Assembly (NCBI RefSeq): GCF_003002895.1
Contig: NZ_PVTI01000028.1
Location: 1 to 47,327, forward strand
Reading direction: 5' to 3'
DNA: 47,327 nucleotides
DNA from: Knoellia remsis
GTDB lineage: Bacteria; Actinomycetota; Actinomycetes; Actinomycetales; Dermatophilaceae
The translations under genes and the position numbers were made by a program. Each line of letters opens with the position of its first letter. Within the stretch, counting starts at the first letter, position 1. Positions 34,198 through 42,310 of the stretch are shown in pieces. Under the pieces are notes generated by a model, which had not been told where the DNA came from, made no database searches, and saw nothing but the letters and a program-made list of their open reading frames with translations.

Positions 34198-35934
34198 TCA
34201 CTGGACCACTCCGGCAGCGTTGACGATGCCGTCGCCGTAGAAGGAGTTGAAGTCCGCGGTGCCGACGCAGCGGGCCGTGAACTCGGCCGAGCGACCCTCC
34301 GGCTCGTACGAGCGGATGCCGCTCGCCGGGCAGGCGTGGTCGGTGGCCGTGTCCATGAGCAGCGACCGCGTCGTCGCCGGCGCCAGGAAGAAGGTGTCCG
34401 CGGACGTGCCCGACCCGTGGGCGCCGACCGCGAGCGCGGCGACACCGGCGGCGTGCGGGGACGCCATGGACGTGCCCTGGAACCAGGCGTAGTACGAGCA
34501 GTCGGACTTCTTCATCGGCTGACGACGGTCGGTGCACTGCTTGATGACACCGGCGTCGCGGCCCGGCTTGGTGATGTTGCCGTTCTTGTCGACCTCAGCG
34601 GACTCCTGCAGCGACGCGAGCGAGACCGTCGACAGGATGAGGTTGCCGTTGGTCCGGTACGTCTCCGTGCCGATGCCGTCGCGGTACCAGCCACCCGGGG
34701 CGGACACCTCGATTTCACCGGACGTCAGGTCGGTGGCGTAGTTGGAGTAGTCGGCCTTCTCACCGGTCGGGCCGAGCGCCGAGACACCGATGACGTTCGG
34801 GCCCTCGACGGGGAGGTCCCAGCAGGTCGCGTTGTCGATGGTGCGCGGGTGCTCCGTGCCACCCGGGTAGTCCGGGCTGGAGACGTCGGTGCGCGGGTTG
34901 CTCAGGTCCTCGTGGTTGTTGCCGAGGGCACCGACGAGCGTGACGTTCTTGGAGTTGGCATAGTTCAGGGCCCGCGTCATCGCCGCGATGATGAGGTCCT
35001 GCTCGGCCGCCTCCTCCGGGCTGTCCTCCGGAGCACCGCCCGCGCAGTTGTACAGCCACGGGTCGACGTAGAACGACATGTTGACGACATCGAGGCCGAC
35101 GTCACCGGCATAGGTCAGCGCGTTCGTGACCGGGCCGACGAAGAAGTAGCCGCTGTCCTGGCCGCCACGGATGTTGACCAGCTCGACGTCGGGGGCGATG
35201 CCGCTGATGCCGAAGTCGTTGACCGCTGCGCCGATCGTGCCGGCGACGTGCGTGCCGTGACCGTTCTGGTCGACATCGGCCGGGTCGACACAGCTGGCCG
35301 TGTCACACGGACCGTCGATGTCGGGCATGTCAGTCGTGAAGTTGCGCGACAGCTCACGGTTGAAGTTGGGCGCGAGGTCCTGGTGGTTGCCGTCGACACC
35401 GGTGTCGAGGACGCCGACGCGGACCTTGTCACCGGTCTCGGTCGCGCGCGCCTCGAAGGCGTTGACCATCTCGTGGCCCCACAGGAGGCCGTCGAGCGGG
35501 TCGCCACCCTCCGGCGGCGGCGGGGTGTACTTGAAGGTGCCGTTGGCGCGGGTCTTGTCGAAGACCTGCGGCTTCTCGACCGGGTCCGGACCCTTGGCGC
35601 GCTGCGGCGCCGTGCCGATGCTCCGGTCGTTCGCAGCGCCCTTGACGCCGTCGAGACCGCGGGCCTTCGCGAGCAGGCTGCTCGAGCCCTTGACCGTGAT
35701 CAGCCCGATGGCGGTGTTGACCGAGGTGACGTCGCCACCGGCCTTGCGCAGCTGCGCGGCCACGGCCTTGGCGTCGCTCGCCTTGTCGGTCAGGACGACG
35801 TAGCTGCCGCTCCCGGCCGCCTGGGCCGTGCTGGCAGACGGGGCGGCGGTCGCGGCTCCCGTCGCGGCCGACCCGGCGATCGCCGCGACGACGGCGGCCG
35901 TGCCGGCCATGGACAGCATGCGAGTTCGTCGCAT
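34198..35934 (-). CDS. Secreted subtilisin-like serine protease (peptidase S8)
   Basis: This is a 578-residue exported protease. A signal peptide (1 to about 40, ending ATAAPSASTAQA) is followed by an inhibitor-I9-like propeptide (about 45-105) and the S8 domain. The triad is Asp177 in VGVLDTGVDGNHQDL, His226 in NGHGTHVAGT and Ser489 in FQGTSMASPHAAGVAA. The oxyanion Asn is in GALGNN (near 339). Insertions with Cys pairs (CDTASC, CAGG, CTDRRQPMKKSDC) suggest disulfides. The ATG at 35934 has GAGGAGG directly upstream. The protein lacks a C-terminal membrane helix, so it should be released. A hairpin follows at 34111-34152. Confidence 0.92.
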   Translation of the reverse strand: MRRTRMLSMAGTAAVVAAIAGSAATGAATAAPSASTAQAAGSGSYVVLTDKASDAKAVAAQLRKAGGDVTSVNTAIGLITVKGSSSLLAKARGLDGVKGAANDRSIGTAPQRAKGPDPVEKPQVFDKTRANGTFKYTPPPPEGGDPLDGLLWGHEMVNAFEARATETGDKVRVGVLDTGVDGNHQDLAPNFNRELSRNFTTDMPDIDGPCDTASCVDPADVDQNGHGTHVAGTIGAAVNDFGISGIAPDVELVNIRGGQDSGYFFVGPVTNALTYAGDVGLDVVNMSFYVDPWLYNCAGGAPEDSPEEAAEQDLIIAAMTRALNYANSKNVTLVGALGNNHEDLSNPRTDVSSPDYPGGTEHPRTIDNATCWDLPVEGPNVIGVSALGPTGEKADYSNYATDLTSGEIEVSAPGGWYRDGIGTETYRTNGNLILSTVSLASLQESAEVDKNGNITKPGRDAGVIKQCTDRRQPMKKSDCSYYAWFQGTSMASPHAAGVAALAVGAHGSGTSADTFFLAPATTRSLLMDTATDHACPASGIRSYEPEGRSAEFTARCVGTADFNSFYGDGIVNAAGVVQ

Positions 35935-36047
35935 GGATTCCTCCTCCGTGATGGCGCGCCCCATTGCGCACCTGCACCTCAACCTAGCCACACCGATCAC
36001 CCCTGACCATCACTCGTGTGGACCAGATCCCGCCTATGCTCGCCCGC

Positions 36048-36416
36048 ATGCCCAGACGCCGTCAGACCGGTCCGATGCCGGACGTCTTCGAGACGTTCGC
36101 CCATCGGGTCGACGAGCACGGCGACGACCCGCAGGCGGACCCGACCCGTGTCGACCCCGGGCAGATCGCCAAGGGAGCGGGCGTCTCGCTCGGGCTGATG
36201 GTCCTCGCCGGCGTCGGGTTCGTGCTCGGCTTCTGGACCGGCACCCAGAACGAGCCCGACCTCGCCTACGACAACATCGTCTGGGAAGGCGTCATCAAGG
36301 TCGGGTTCGCGGCCCTCTGCGGCCTGCTCGCCGCCGCCGCACTGCTCGCGCTCGCTGCCCTCGCCATCGGCATCCCGTGGGCCCAGCGCCAGCGTCAGCG
36401 GCGCCGCGGGCACTGA
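36048..36416 (+). CDS. Small membrane protein with two helices, unknown family
   Basis: The 122-residue protein has an N-terminal cytoplasmic segment rich in Arg, Asp and Pro (MPRRRQTGPMPDVFETFAHRVDEHG) and two membrane helices (about 47-70 and 80-108), and ends in a run of Gln/Arg. ATG 36048 is chosen because TATGCT at 36035-36040 places a leaderless start there; in-frame ATG 36036 and GTG 36018 are alternatives. It is divergent from the secreted subtilase. No function can be assigned. Confidence 0.55.
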   Translation: MPRRRQTGPMPDVFETFAHRVDEHGDDPQADPTRVDPGQIAKGAGVSLGLMVLAGVGFVLGFWTGTQNEPDLAYDNIVWEGVIKVGFAALCGLLAAAALLALAALAIGIPWAQRQRQRRRGH

Positions 36417-36423
36417 GGCGAGC

Positions 36424-36490
36424 GGCCGGCATACGCTCTGCACACTGAGGCGCACGCGTCCCACGCTCGGCGTGGGCCGGCATACGCTCT
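36424..36490. repeat. 16-bp direct repeats around a short hairpin
   Basis: GGCCGGCATACGCTCT occurs at 36424-36439 and 36475-36490, 51 bases apart, each containing the octamer. Between them CCCACGCTCGGCGTGGG (36460-36476) forms a hairpin nearly identical to the one after pntB at 12435. Confidence 0.7.
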
Positions 36491-36536
36491 CGACCGCGTG
36501 ACGCGGGGCGACCGATCGTCCCCACCCCCGCACAAC

Positions 36537-36580
36537 ACTGATGACCGATAGGTGTGCACGCACACCTATCGGTCATCAGT
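36537..36580. terminator. Perfect 21-bp-stem bidirectional terminator
   Basis: ACTGATGACCGATAGGTGTGC is followed by a minimal AC loop and its exact complement. It separates the convergent small membrane protein and the acyl-CoA dehydrogenase, 14 bases from the latter's stop. Confidence 0.75.
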
Positions 36581-36594
36581 CTCGAACGAGCGAC

Positions 36595-37866
36595 CTACTT
36601 GAGCTGACTCGAGCTCATCCCGAGCAGGCGGCGCGCGACGACGAGCAGCTGGATCTGCTGCGTCCCCTCGAAGATGTCGAGGATCTTGGAGTCGCGCGCC
36701 CACTTCTCGAGCAACTCGCGCTCGCCGTAGCCGGTCGCACCCGCCAGCTCGACGCAGGCGAGGGCGACGTTGACGCACGTGCGCCCCGCCTTCGCCTTGG
36801 CCATCGAGGCCTCCATCGAGTTCGGCTTGCCGTTGTCGGCCATCCACGCCGCGCGCAGGGTCAGCGCGTGCGCGGCCTGGTAGTCCGCCTCCATCTGGAG
36901 CAGCTTTGCGGCCGCGGCCGACTGCGCGTATGCCGGCCGGTCCCAGTCGACGGTGACGTCCGCCTTCGCGAGGAGCTCGGTCGTCGTGTCGAGGCAACCG
37001 CGGGTGAGGCCGAGCGCCATCGCCGCGACGAGCGGGCGGGTGTTGTCGAAGGTCTGCATCGCGCCACCGAAACCACCCTCGATCTTGATCTCCGGGTCAC
37101 CGAGCAGGTCCTCGGCGGGCACCCGGCAGTTGTCGAGGTGGAAGGCCGCGGTGTCGGAGGCGCGGATGCCGAGCTTGTGCTCGAGGCGGACGAGCTTGAG
37201 GCCGGGGTTGTCGCGGCGCACGACGAAGCTCTTGATCGCCTGCTTGCCGAGCGAACGGTCGAGCGTCGCCCACACGACGACGAGCTGGGCGCGCTCACCC
37301 GACGTCACGAAGATCTTCTCGCCGTTGAGGACGTACTCGTCGCCGTCCTTGACCGCTGTTGTGCGGATGGCCCCGGAGTCGCTGCCGGTGTCGGGCTCGG
37401 TGATCGCCATCGCGGCCCACTGGCCGGCATAGCGCGCCTTCTGCTCGTCGTTCGCGACGGCCGCGATGGCGGCGTTGCCGAGGCCCTGACGCGGGATCGA
37501 CAGGGTGAGCCCGACGTCGCCGCGGCAGGTCTCGAGAATGGAGAGCACCGACGACATGTTCGAGCCGTTGCGGACCTCCTTGGTCGCCGCGTGCTTGCGG
37601 CCGGAGCCGACGGCGGCAACCTCGTTCTCACCCTCGGTGTCGTCGCCGTCGTCGGCCGCGCGCGTCGACGTCGAGGCACCCGCGCCCTGGCCGGCGCCGG
37701 AGCTGCTCAGCCCGTCGATGACGGCGGAGAGCAGGTCGAGCTCGCGGGGGTACTCGTGCTCGGCGAGGTCGTACTTGCGCGAGATCGGGCGGAAGCCCTC
37801 CTCGGCCATGCCGCGCGCCTGCTCGATGAGGGGGCGGAACTTCTTCGGAACCTCGAGATCGATCAT
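36595..37866 (-). CDS. Acyl-CoA dehydrogenase (first of a pair)
   Basis: This FAD enzyme introduces the alpha-beta double bond into acyl-CoA. Of 423 residues, the N-terminal helical domain carries an unusual low-complexity insert (about 55-95, Ser/Gly/Thr/Asp/Glu-rich), followed by AITEPDTGSDSGAI (flavin loop), LNGEKIFVTSGERAQ, FGGAMQTFDNTRPLVAAMALG and DIFEGTQQIQLLVVARRLLG, with the probable catalytic Glu near 400. The ATG at 37866 has AAGGA eight bases upstream. It follows a second, divergent dehydrogenase on the same strand after a 96-base gap containing two octamers. The two may form a heteromeric dehydrogenase, as known for steroid side-chain FadE pairs, but no substrate can be named. 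Confidence 0.88.
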   Translation of the reverse strand: MIDLEVPKKFRPLIEQARGMAEEGFRPISRKYDLAEHEYPRELDLLSAVIDGLSSSGAGQGAGASTSTRAADDGDDTEGENEVAAVGSGRKHAATKEVRNGSNMSSVLSILETCRGDVGLTLSIPRQGLGNAAIAAVANDEQKARYAGQWAAMAITEPDTGSDSGAIRTTAVKDGDEYVLNGEKIFVTSGERAQLVVVWATLDRSLGKQAIKSFVVRRDNPGLKLVRLEHKLGIRASDTAAFHLDNCRVPAEDLLGDPEIKIEGGFGGAMQTFDNTRPLVAAMALGLTRGCLDTTTELLAKADVTVDWDRPAYAQSAAAAKLLQMEADYQAAHALTLRAAWMADNGKPNSMEASMAKAKAGRTCVNVALACVELAGATGYGERELLEKWARDSKILDIFEGTQQIQLLVVARRLLGMSSSQLK

Positions 37867-37962
37867 GGGTCCAGTCCTTGGTGTGTATGCCGTGCGCTTG
37901 CGTGGATGTCGTTGTCGCGTATGCCGGTTCGTCACCTGCGGCTGCGGCCGCCGCGACGTGGG

Positions 37963-39288
37963 TCAGACGAGGAGGGTGCCTTCGAGGACACCGGCGCCGC
38001 GCAGATCGCGGTACCAGCGCTCGTTGTCGAACTCCTTGACGAAGCCATGGCCGCCGAGGAGCTGGACGGCGTGCGAGCCGATCTGGGCGGCGTGGGTCGC
38101 CGTGAGGGAGCGAGCCTCGGCCGCCACCTGGCTCGCGTCCTTGCCGGCGTCGAGCAGGGCCGCGGCGCGCAGGGTCGTGAGCCGCAGACCCTCGAGCTCG
38201 ATGGCGATGTCGGAGATCATGAACGCGACGGCCTGACGCTGCCCGATGGGCTCGCCGAAGGCCTTGCGCTCCTTGGCGTACTCGATGACCTGGTCGAGGA
38301 CCGCACGTCCCGTGCCGCACGCCGCCGCGGCCCAGGCGACCCGCGCCCGACGGACGGCGTCGCGGTGGTCGTCGGCCGACCCGAGCAGGTTGGCGCGGGG
38401 GACCGTGACGTCGGTGAGCACGACGCGGCCGGTGCGCGCCGCGCGCACACCCATCGCCGGGTCGTCCTCGATCGTGACACCGTCGGTGCCCGCCTCGACG
38501 ACGACGAGCCGGGCCTCGCCGCCGACCATGGCGGAGACGACGAAGAGCTCGGCCTTCTCGGCGTTCGCCACGAGCGCCTTGGTGCCATTGAGGACGAGCG
38601 AATCCCCTTGTGCCACAGCCGTGGTCGTGAGGTCGAAGGGGTCGAAGAGCGGCTGCGGCTCCTGCAGAGCGAGCGCCGCGGCGGCGACCGGCTCGTCGCC
38701 GGTGAAGTGCGGGAGGTAGGTCGCCTGCTGGTCCGCGTCGCCGTAGAGCGCGAGCGCGGTGGCGACGGCGGCCGTGGCCATCTGCGCGACGGCGATCCCC
38801 ATGTCGCCGCGGGCCAGCTGCTCGATGACGAGGGCACCGGCGACGGCCGAACGTTCCTCGGCGATGCCACCGAGAGGCTCCGGCACACCGACGAGGGCCA
38901 GGCCCATCTCCTGCATGGCCGAGGCGACCTCCTCGGGGACGGCGCGGTCGGCGTCGGCCTTCGGGCCGGCCGGACGGATGACCTCGTCGGCGAGCTCGGA
39001 CGCCGCCTGCTGCAGCATCTGCTGGTCCTCGGTCGGCGTGAGGTCGTAGACCCCGCGACGCTTCGGTGCGTCCGCGCGGGTGGCTGCACCGTTGCCGGAG
39101 ACCTGCTTGAAGGCCCGGCCGACGGCGACCTGCGCCTTGAACCCGTTGTGGGCGCCGCGGTTGAGGATCTTCTCGACGCGGCCGCGAACCTTGGGGTCGG
39201 CCATGACGGGCATGCCCCCGGCCTTGGAGAGGATCCGCAGACCGAGGCGTTGGCTGCGGTCGGCGAAGGAGGTCGGCGTCGTCGCCAT
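37963..39288 (-). CDS. Acyl-CoA dehydrogenase-like protein (second of a pair)
   Basis: The 441-residue protein has an extra N-terminal basic segment (about 1-75) before the usual domains: LTPTEDQQMLQQAASELADEVIRP, GLALVGVPEPLGG, LNGTKALVANAEKAELFVV, ERKAFGEPIGQRQAVAFMISDIAIELEGLR and a C-terminal HAVQLLGGHGFVKEFDNERWYRD. The flavin-binding TEP-type loop is degenerate (ALQEPQPLF), so it may be a non-flavinylated or structural partner of the first dehydrogenase. A promoter with TTGCCA, 18 bases, GATACT precedes it (39357-39386), with a palindrome over the -35. Confidence 0.85.
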   Translation of the reverse strand: MATTPTSFADRSQRLGLRILSKAGGMPVMADPKVRGRVEKILNRGAHNGFKAQVAVGRAFKQVSGNGAATRADAPKRRGVYDLTPTEDQQMLQQAASELADEVIRPAGPKADADRAVPEEVASAMQEMGLALVGVPEPLGGIAEERSAVAGALVIEQLARGDMGIAVAQMATAAVATALALYGDADQQATYLPHFTGDEPVAAAALALQEPQPLFDPFDLTTTAVAQGDSLVLNGTKALVANAEKAELFVVSAMVGGEARLVVVEAGTDGVTIEDDPAMGVRAARTGRVVLTDVTVPRANLLGSADDHRDAVRRARVAWAAAACGTGRAVLDQVIEYAKERKAFGEPIGQRQAVAFMISDIAIELEGLRLTTLRAAALLDAGKDASQVAAEARSLTATHAAQIGSHAVQLLGGHGFVKEFDNERWYRDLRGAGVLEGTLLV

Positions 39289-39356
39289 CGTGTGCGTCCC
39301 TTCGGGGGAGATCGTGGATGGGGACCGGCAGGAGTTATCCGGTACCGCTCGTCCCT

Positions 39357-39397
39357 AGTATCTGCCCAAAGACGCAAACTTGGCAAGGAGTAGCCAA
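39357..39397 (-). promoter_or_regulatory. Promoter and palindromic operator for the acyl-CoA dehydrogenase pair
   Basis: On the minus strand TTGCCA (39381-39386) and GATACT (39357-39362) are 18 bases apart. The palindrome TTGGC-N8-GCCAA (39380-39397) overlaps the -35, which suggests repression by a TetR- or GntR-type fatty-acid regulator. No regulator gene lies next to it. Confidence 0.45.
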
Positions 39398-39745
39398 TGG
39401 GACCTGCGTCGCAGGGCAAGCGGACCAGTGCGGGAAACAGTTCGGTCGAACCATGTCCCCGGGGACGCCGGACAGGGCACCATGAGGGAGCGATGGGTCC
39501 CCGGAGGTCAACGTCGGCCCGCCCGCGTTTCTGACAGCTTCTTGCCGCGGGCAGCGCAGCGATGGTGAGTGTTCGCGCCCCCAGCACGATGACAGCGGAA
39601 CTGGAGAGTCACCTTTCTTTACTCTCCTCGGTCTCACCAGCCTCCGGGCCCATCGCCGACCGGCCAGCCTCGTGAGCCGACCAGCGCTCGGCCCGACGCG
39701 TTCAGATGCATCGCAGTTCCAGCACAGATCCGGCTCGATCCCGGC
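39398..39745. other. Intergenic stretch without a convincing gene
   Basis: A 45-codon frame starts at ATG 39397 with AAGGAG seven bases upstream, but it has poor codon bias and sits over a minus-strand promoter. A weak hairpin (GGAGAGT/ACTCTCC, near 39603-39627) follows. Nothing else was recognised. GC is slightly lower than in the surroundings. Confidence 0.4.
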
Positions 39746-40615
39746 TCAGATCCAGAGCGACGTGCAGCGGATGTAGCCGCCGCCCTTGGCGAGTTCCTCG
39801 ACCTGCGGCGTGATGACGTCCAGCCCGGCCGACTCGATGTCGGCCCGCAGCTGCGGTGCGTCCGCGCTCATGACGACGGCCGTCCCGGTGGAGACGAGGT
39901 TGCACGCCATGGCCTCGCGCGCCTCCTTCTCGGAGATCTCGATCTTCTCGACGACGTCGAGCCCGGCGAGCAGCTCACGACTCTCCGGCGTGAACGCCTC
40001 GGGGCAGTAGGCGATGAGCCCCTTGCCGTCGCCGTCGGGCTCGCGCAGGACGGCGAGGGTGAGGTCGATGTCGTACCAGTAGCTGTCCGGCCAGCCGCTC
40101 ACCTCGTTGAGCGCGGGCGTGCCATCCGCGTCGAGCAACGGGAGCGTCCACAGCTGGACACGTTCGAGACCGAAGTGCTGTGCGGCATACGCGATCGCCT
40201 GCTCGTCCGAGCGGTAGCCCGCCCCGCAGAAGACGAGGTCACCGCAGACGAGCATGTCGCCCTGACCGCTGAACCGCCACGGTTCCGGGAGCTCGTCCAC
40301 GAGGTAGCCGATCTCGCGCAGCCGGTCGCGCGCCCAGGCCTCCTCGGACTGGCGTGACGGCGGCAGCTTGGCGAGGAGGGCACGGCCGTCCCGGGCGAGG
40401 GCCCAGTTGGCGGTGTACACACCGTCCTGGCTCGTCGGCGGCGCGTCGACGGTGACGATCTCGGCGCCGGCCCGGCGCAGGGCGATCTGGATGCCCTTGT
40501 GCTCGAGCTCGGCCTTGGCGGTGTCGACCGTCTCGCCGTCCTCGTAGTACGGGTTGAGCTTGTGGTCGTTCCCGAAGTGGTGCGCCGACGACATGAGCAG
40601 CGTCGAGTTCAGCAA
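39746..40615 (-). CDS. Dimethylarginine dimethylaminohydrolase/arginine-deiminase superfamily protein
   Basis: This is a guanidino-group hydrolase of the DDAH/amidinotransferase superfamily, 289 residues. Conserved segments are TSQDGVYTANWALARDG, FSGQGDMLVCGDLVFCGAGYRSD, and NEVSGWPDSYWYDIDL in place of the usual histidine block. The C-terminal nucleophile is likely Cys284 in GGGYIRCTSLWI. It may hydrolyse methylarginine or another guanidino compound to citrulline-like products. The start is TTG 40615, supported by AGGAGG five bases upstream; ATG 40594 is the alternative. It is a single gene behind a strong hairpin (40715-40753) that ends the upstream transcript. Confidence 0.75.
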   Translation of the reverse strand: MLNSTLLMSSAHHFGNDHKLNPYYEDGETVDTAKAELEHKGIQIALRRAGAEIVTVDAPPTSQDGVYTANWALARDGRALLAKLPPSRQSEEAWARDRLREIGYLVDELPEPWRFSGQGDMLVCGDLVFCGAGYRSDEQAIAYAAQHFGLERVQLWTLPLLDADGTPALNEVSGWPDSYWYDIDLTLAVLREPDGDGKGLIAYCPEAFTPESRELLAGLDVVEKIEISEKEAREAMACNLVSTGTAVVMSADAPQLRADIESAGLDVITPQVEELAKGGGYIRCTSLWI

Positions 40616-40714
40616 CGAGGCCTCCTGAGCCGGGCAGCACCCGGACCGAACGAGGCCCCGGCGGCGGGGCCGACCGGGGCGGGATCGGGCTTCACTGTAC
40701 TCGCCCGAAGCGCT

Positions 40715-40753
40715 CGGTATGCCGGCCGCGCACCGCGCGCGGCCGGCATACCG
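40715..40753 (-). terminator. Terminator hairpin built from two inverted CGGCATAC motifs
   Basis: CGGTATGCCGGCCGCGC and GCGCGGCCGGCATACCG form a 17-pair stem around a five-base loop, 12 bases after the stop of the minus-strand hydrolase gene at 40765. As at 34111, the outer stem consists of two octamers in opposite orientation. Confidence 0.75.
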
Positions 40754-40764
40754 GGCGACGACGG

Positions 40765-41589
40765 TCAGGTTGCGAGGAAGTCCAGCAGCGCCTCGTTGAA
40801 CTCGTCCGCGTGGCTGACGTTGACGCCGTGCGGTCCGTCGGCGATGACGACGAGCCGGCTGCCCGGGATGGCCTCGTGGGTGCGCTTGCCCGAACCCTCG
40901 AAGGGGACAGTCGCGTCCGAGTCACCGTGGATGACGAGCGTCGGCACGGTCACCGCGGCGAGGTCGTCGCGGAAGTCCGTCGCGCCGAAGGCGGTCATCG
41001 TCTGCAGGGCCGCGTTCTTGTTGGCCTGCTGCGCCATGTCGATGGCTTCCTGACGCTGCTCCTCGGTGACCTTGAGCTCACCGTCGGCGCTGAAGAACTC
41101 GGTGATGAAGGAGTCGAAGAAGGCGTCCCGGTTCGCGGTGAGGCTCGCGGCCATCTTCGCGGCCTCGGTCTTCTTGAGTGGTCCGTCCGGGTTGTCGCGT
41201 CCGTGCAGGAGGTAGGGCGGGACCGCGGAGGCGAAGACGACCGAGCGGATCCGGTCGCTGCCCTGCCGCGAGAGATAGCGCGCGACCTCCCCGCCACCCA
41301 TCGAGAACCCCACGAGCGTCGTGTCCTGCAGGTCGAGGTGCTCGACGAGGTTGGCCAGGTCGTCCGAGAGCTGGTCGTAGTCGTAGCCGGTGAGCGGCCC
41401 GTCGGACTCGCCGAACCCACGACGGTCGTAGGTCACGACGCGGTACCCGGCGGCCGCGAGGGCGGGCACCTGCGCCTGCCACGACCGCCCGCTGAGTGGC
41501 CAGCCGTGGATGAGCACCACCGGGCGGCCGTCGCCTCCGGTGTCCTCGTAGTGCAGGGTCACGTCGCCGGACACCGTGGCCTCGGGCAT
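40765..41589 (-). CDS. Alpha/beta hydrolase, non-haem haloperoxidase-like
   Basis: This is a 274-residue hydrolase of the chloroperoxidase/arylesterase group. Its features are VLIHGWPLSGRSWQ (oxyanion), YDRRGFGESDGPLTGYDYD, the nucleophile Ser96 in GFSMGGGE, Asp225 in HGDSDATVP and His254 in GPHG. Such enzymes are cofactor-free esterases that can also make peracids. The ATG at 41589 is followed by the standard PEATVSGDVTLHYED start. Single gene, divergent from the SRPBCC protein with about 150 bases between. Confidence 0.9.
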   Translation of the reverse strand: MPEATVSGDVTLHYEDTGGDGRPVVLIHGWPLSGRSWQAQVPALAAAGYRVVTYDRRGFGESDGPLTGYDYDQLSDDLANLVEHLDLQDTTLVGFSMGGGEVARYLSRQGSDRIRSVVFASAVPPYLLHGRDNPDGPLKKTEAAKMAASLTANRDAFFDSFITEFFSADGELKVTEEQRQEAIDMAQQANKNAALQTMTAFGATDFRDDLAAVTVPTLVIHGDSDATVPFEGSGKRTHEAIPGSRLVVIADGPHGVNVSHADEFNEALLDFLAT

Positions 41590-41737
41590 GGCGTTCGTCC
41601 TCTCTGGTGAAGGGTGGGGAGCGGATCATCGCTGTGGCCTTACCCGCCTGCCGCTGCGGGCAACCTTGCGCGGGCCCGGGCGCGCACCTGGGTCACCGCC
41701 GTCGTTTGTCGCCGCCCCTCGCGGGTATGCCGTCACC

Positions 41738-42310
41738 ATGCAACTCCTCCAGCGACCCGAAGTCTCCCGTCAGGTCGCCGCCCCCGCCGACGCAGTGTGG
41801 GACGTGCTCGCGGACGGCTGGTTCTATGCCACTTGGGTCGTGGGCGCCTCCCGCGTCCGCAAGGTCGACCGCGACTGGCCGGCACCCGGCGCACGCCTGC
41901 ACCACAGTGTCGGTCCGTGGCCCGCCGTGATCTCGGACTCCACCAGCGTCGAGGAAGCCGAGGCCCCGCGCCGACTCGTCCTGCGCGCCCGCGGGTGGCC
42001 GCTCGGTGAGGCGCGCGTCATCATCACCGTCGAGCCGGACGGCGCGAACCAGTGCACCGTCACCATGGTCGAGGACGCCATCACCGGGCCGGGCCGGCTC
42101 GTGCCGATGCCGTTGCGACAGTTGGGGATCCTCCCCCGCAACCAGGAGGCGCTGCGCCGGCTCGCGCTCATCGCCGAGGGCCGCCACCGCGAGCAGGTGG
42201 CCGAGGACACGGAGGCGGGCGAGAGTGCGGACCAGACCGGGTCAGGACGGCAGGACACGCGCCCACGCCGTGCGAAGAAGGCGCCGACGAAGAGGTCCGA
42301 GAGGACCTGA
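41738..42310 (+). CDS. SRPBCC (polyketide cyclase/START-like) family protein
   Basis: The 190-residue protein has an SRPBCC fold (residues 5-145): RQVAAPADAVWDVLADGWFYATWVVG, then GARLHHSVGPWPAVI, LVLRARGWPLGEARVIITVEP and MVEDAITGPG. A basic C-terminal tail (RPRRAKKAPTKR) is unusual. TATGCC at 41726-41731, inside an octamer, lies six bases before the ATG, suggesting a leaderless start. Its 3' end overlaps the convergent oxidoreductase by 69 bases. Proteins of this pair often sit together in actinobacteria, hinting at a lipid or carotenoid-like substrate handled by both. Confidence 0.75.
   Translation: MQLLQRPEVSRQVAAPADAVWDVLADGWFYATWVVGASRVRKVDRDWPAPGARLHHSVGPWPAVISDSTSVEEAEAPRRLVLRARGWPLGEARVIITVEPDGANQCTVTMVEDAITGPGRLVPMPLRQLGILPRNQEALRRLALIAEGRHREQVAEDTEAGESADQTGSGRQDTRPRRAKKAPTKRSERT

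Noticed and set aside
34129-36006. A 625-codon plus-strand frame opposite the subtilase
   Set aside because: Shadow; the minus strand carries signal peptide and catalytic triad.
36541-39393. A 950-codon plus-strand frame across both acyl-CoA dehydrogenases
   Set aside because: Antisense artefact; the minus strand encodes two complete family members.
39398-39530. A cyclic-di-AMP riboswitch
   Set aside because: Stretches such as GTCCCCGG and GGGTCCCC superficially recall it, but the conserved core could not be aligned on either strand and no typical target gene follows.
39397-39534. A 45-codon frame with AAGGAG seven bases before its ATG
   Set aside because: Codon bias is weak, the product has no hydrophobic or conserved pattern, and the ribosome binding site falls in the spacer of the minus-strand palindrome.
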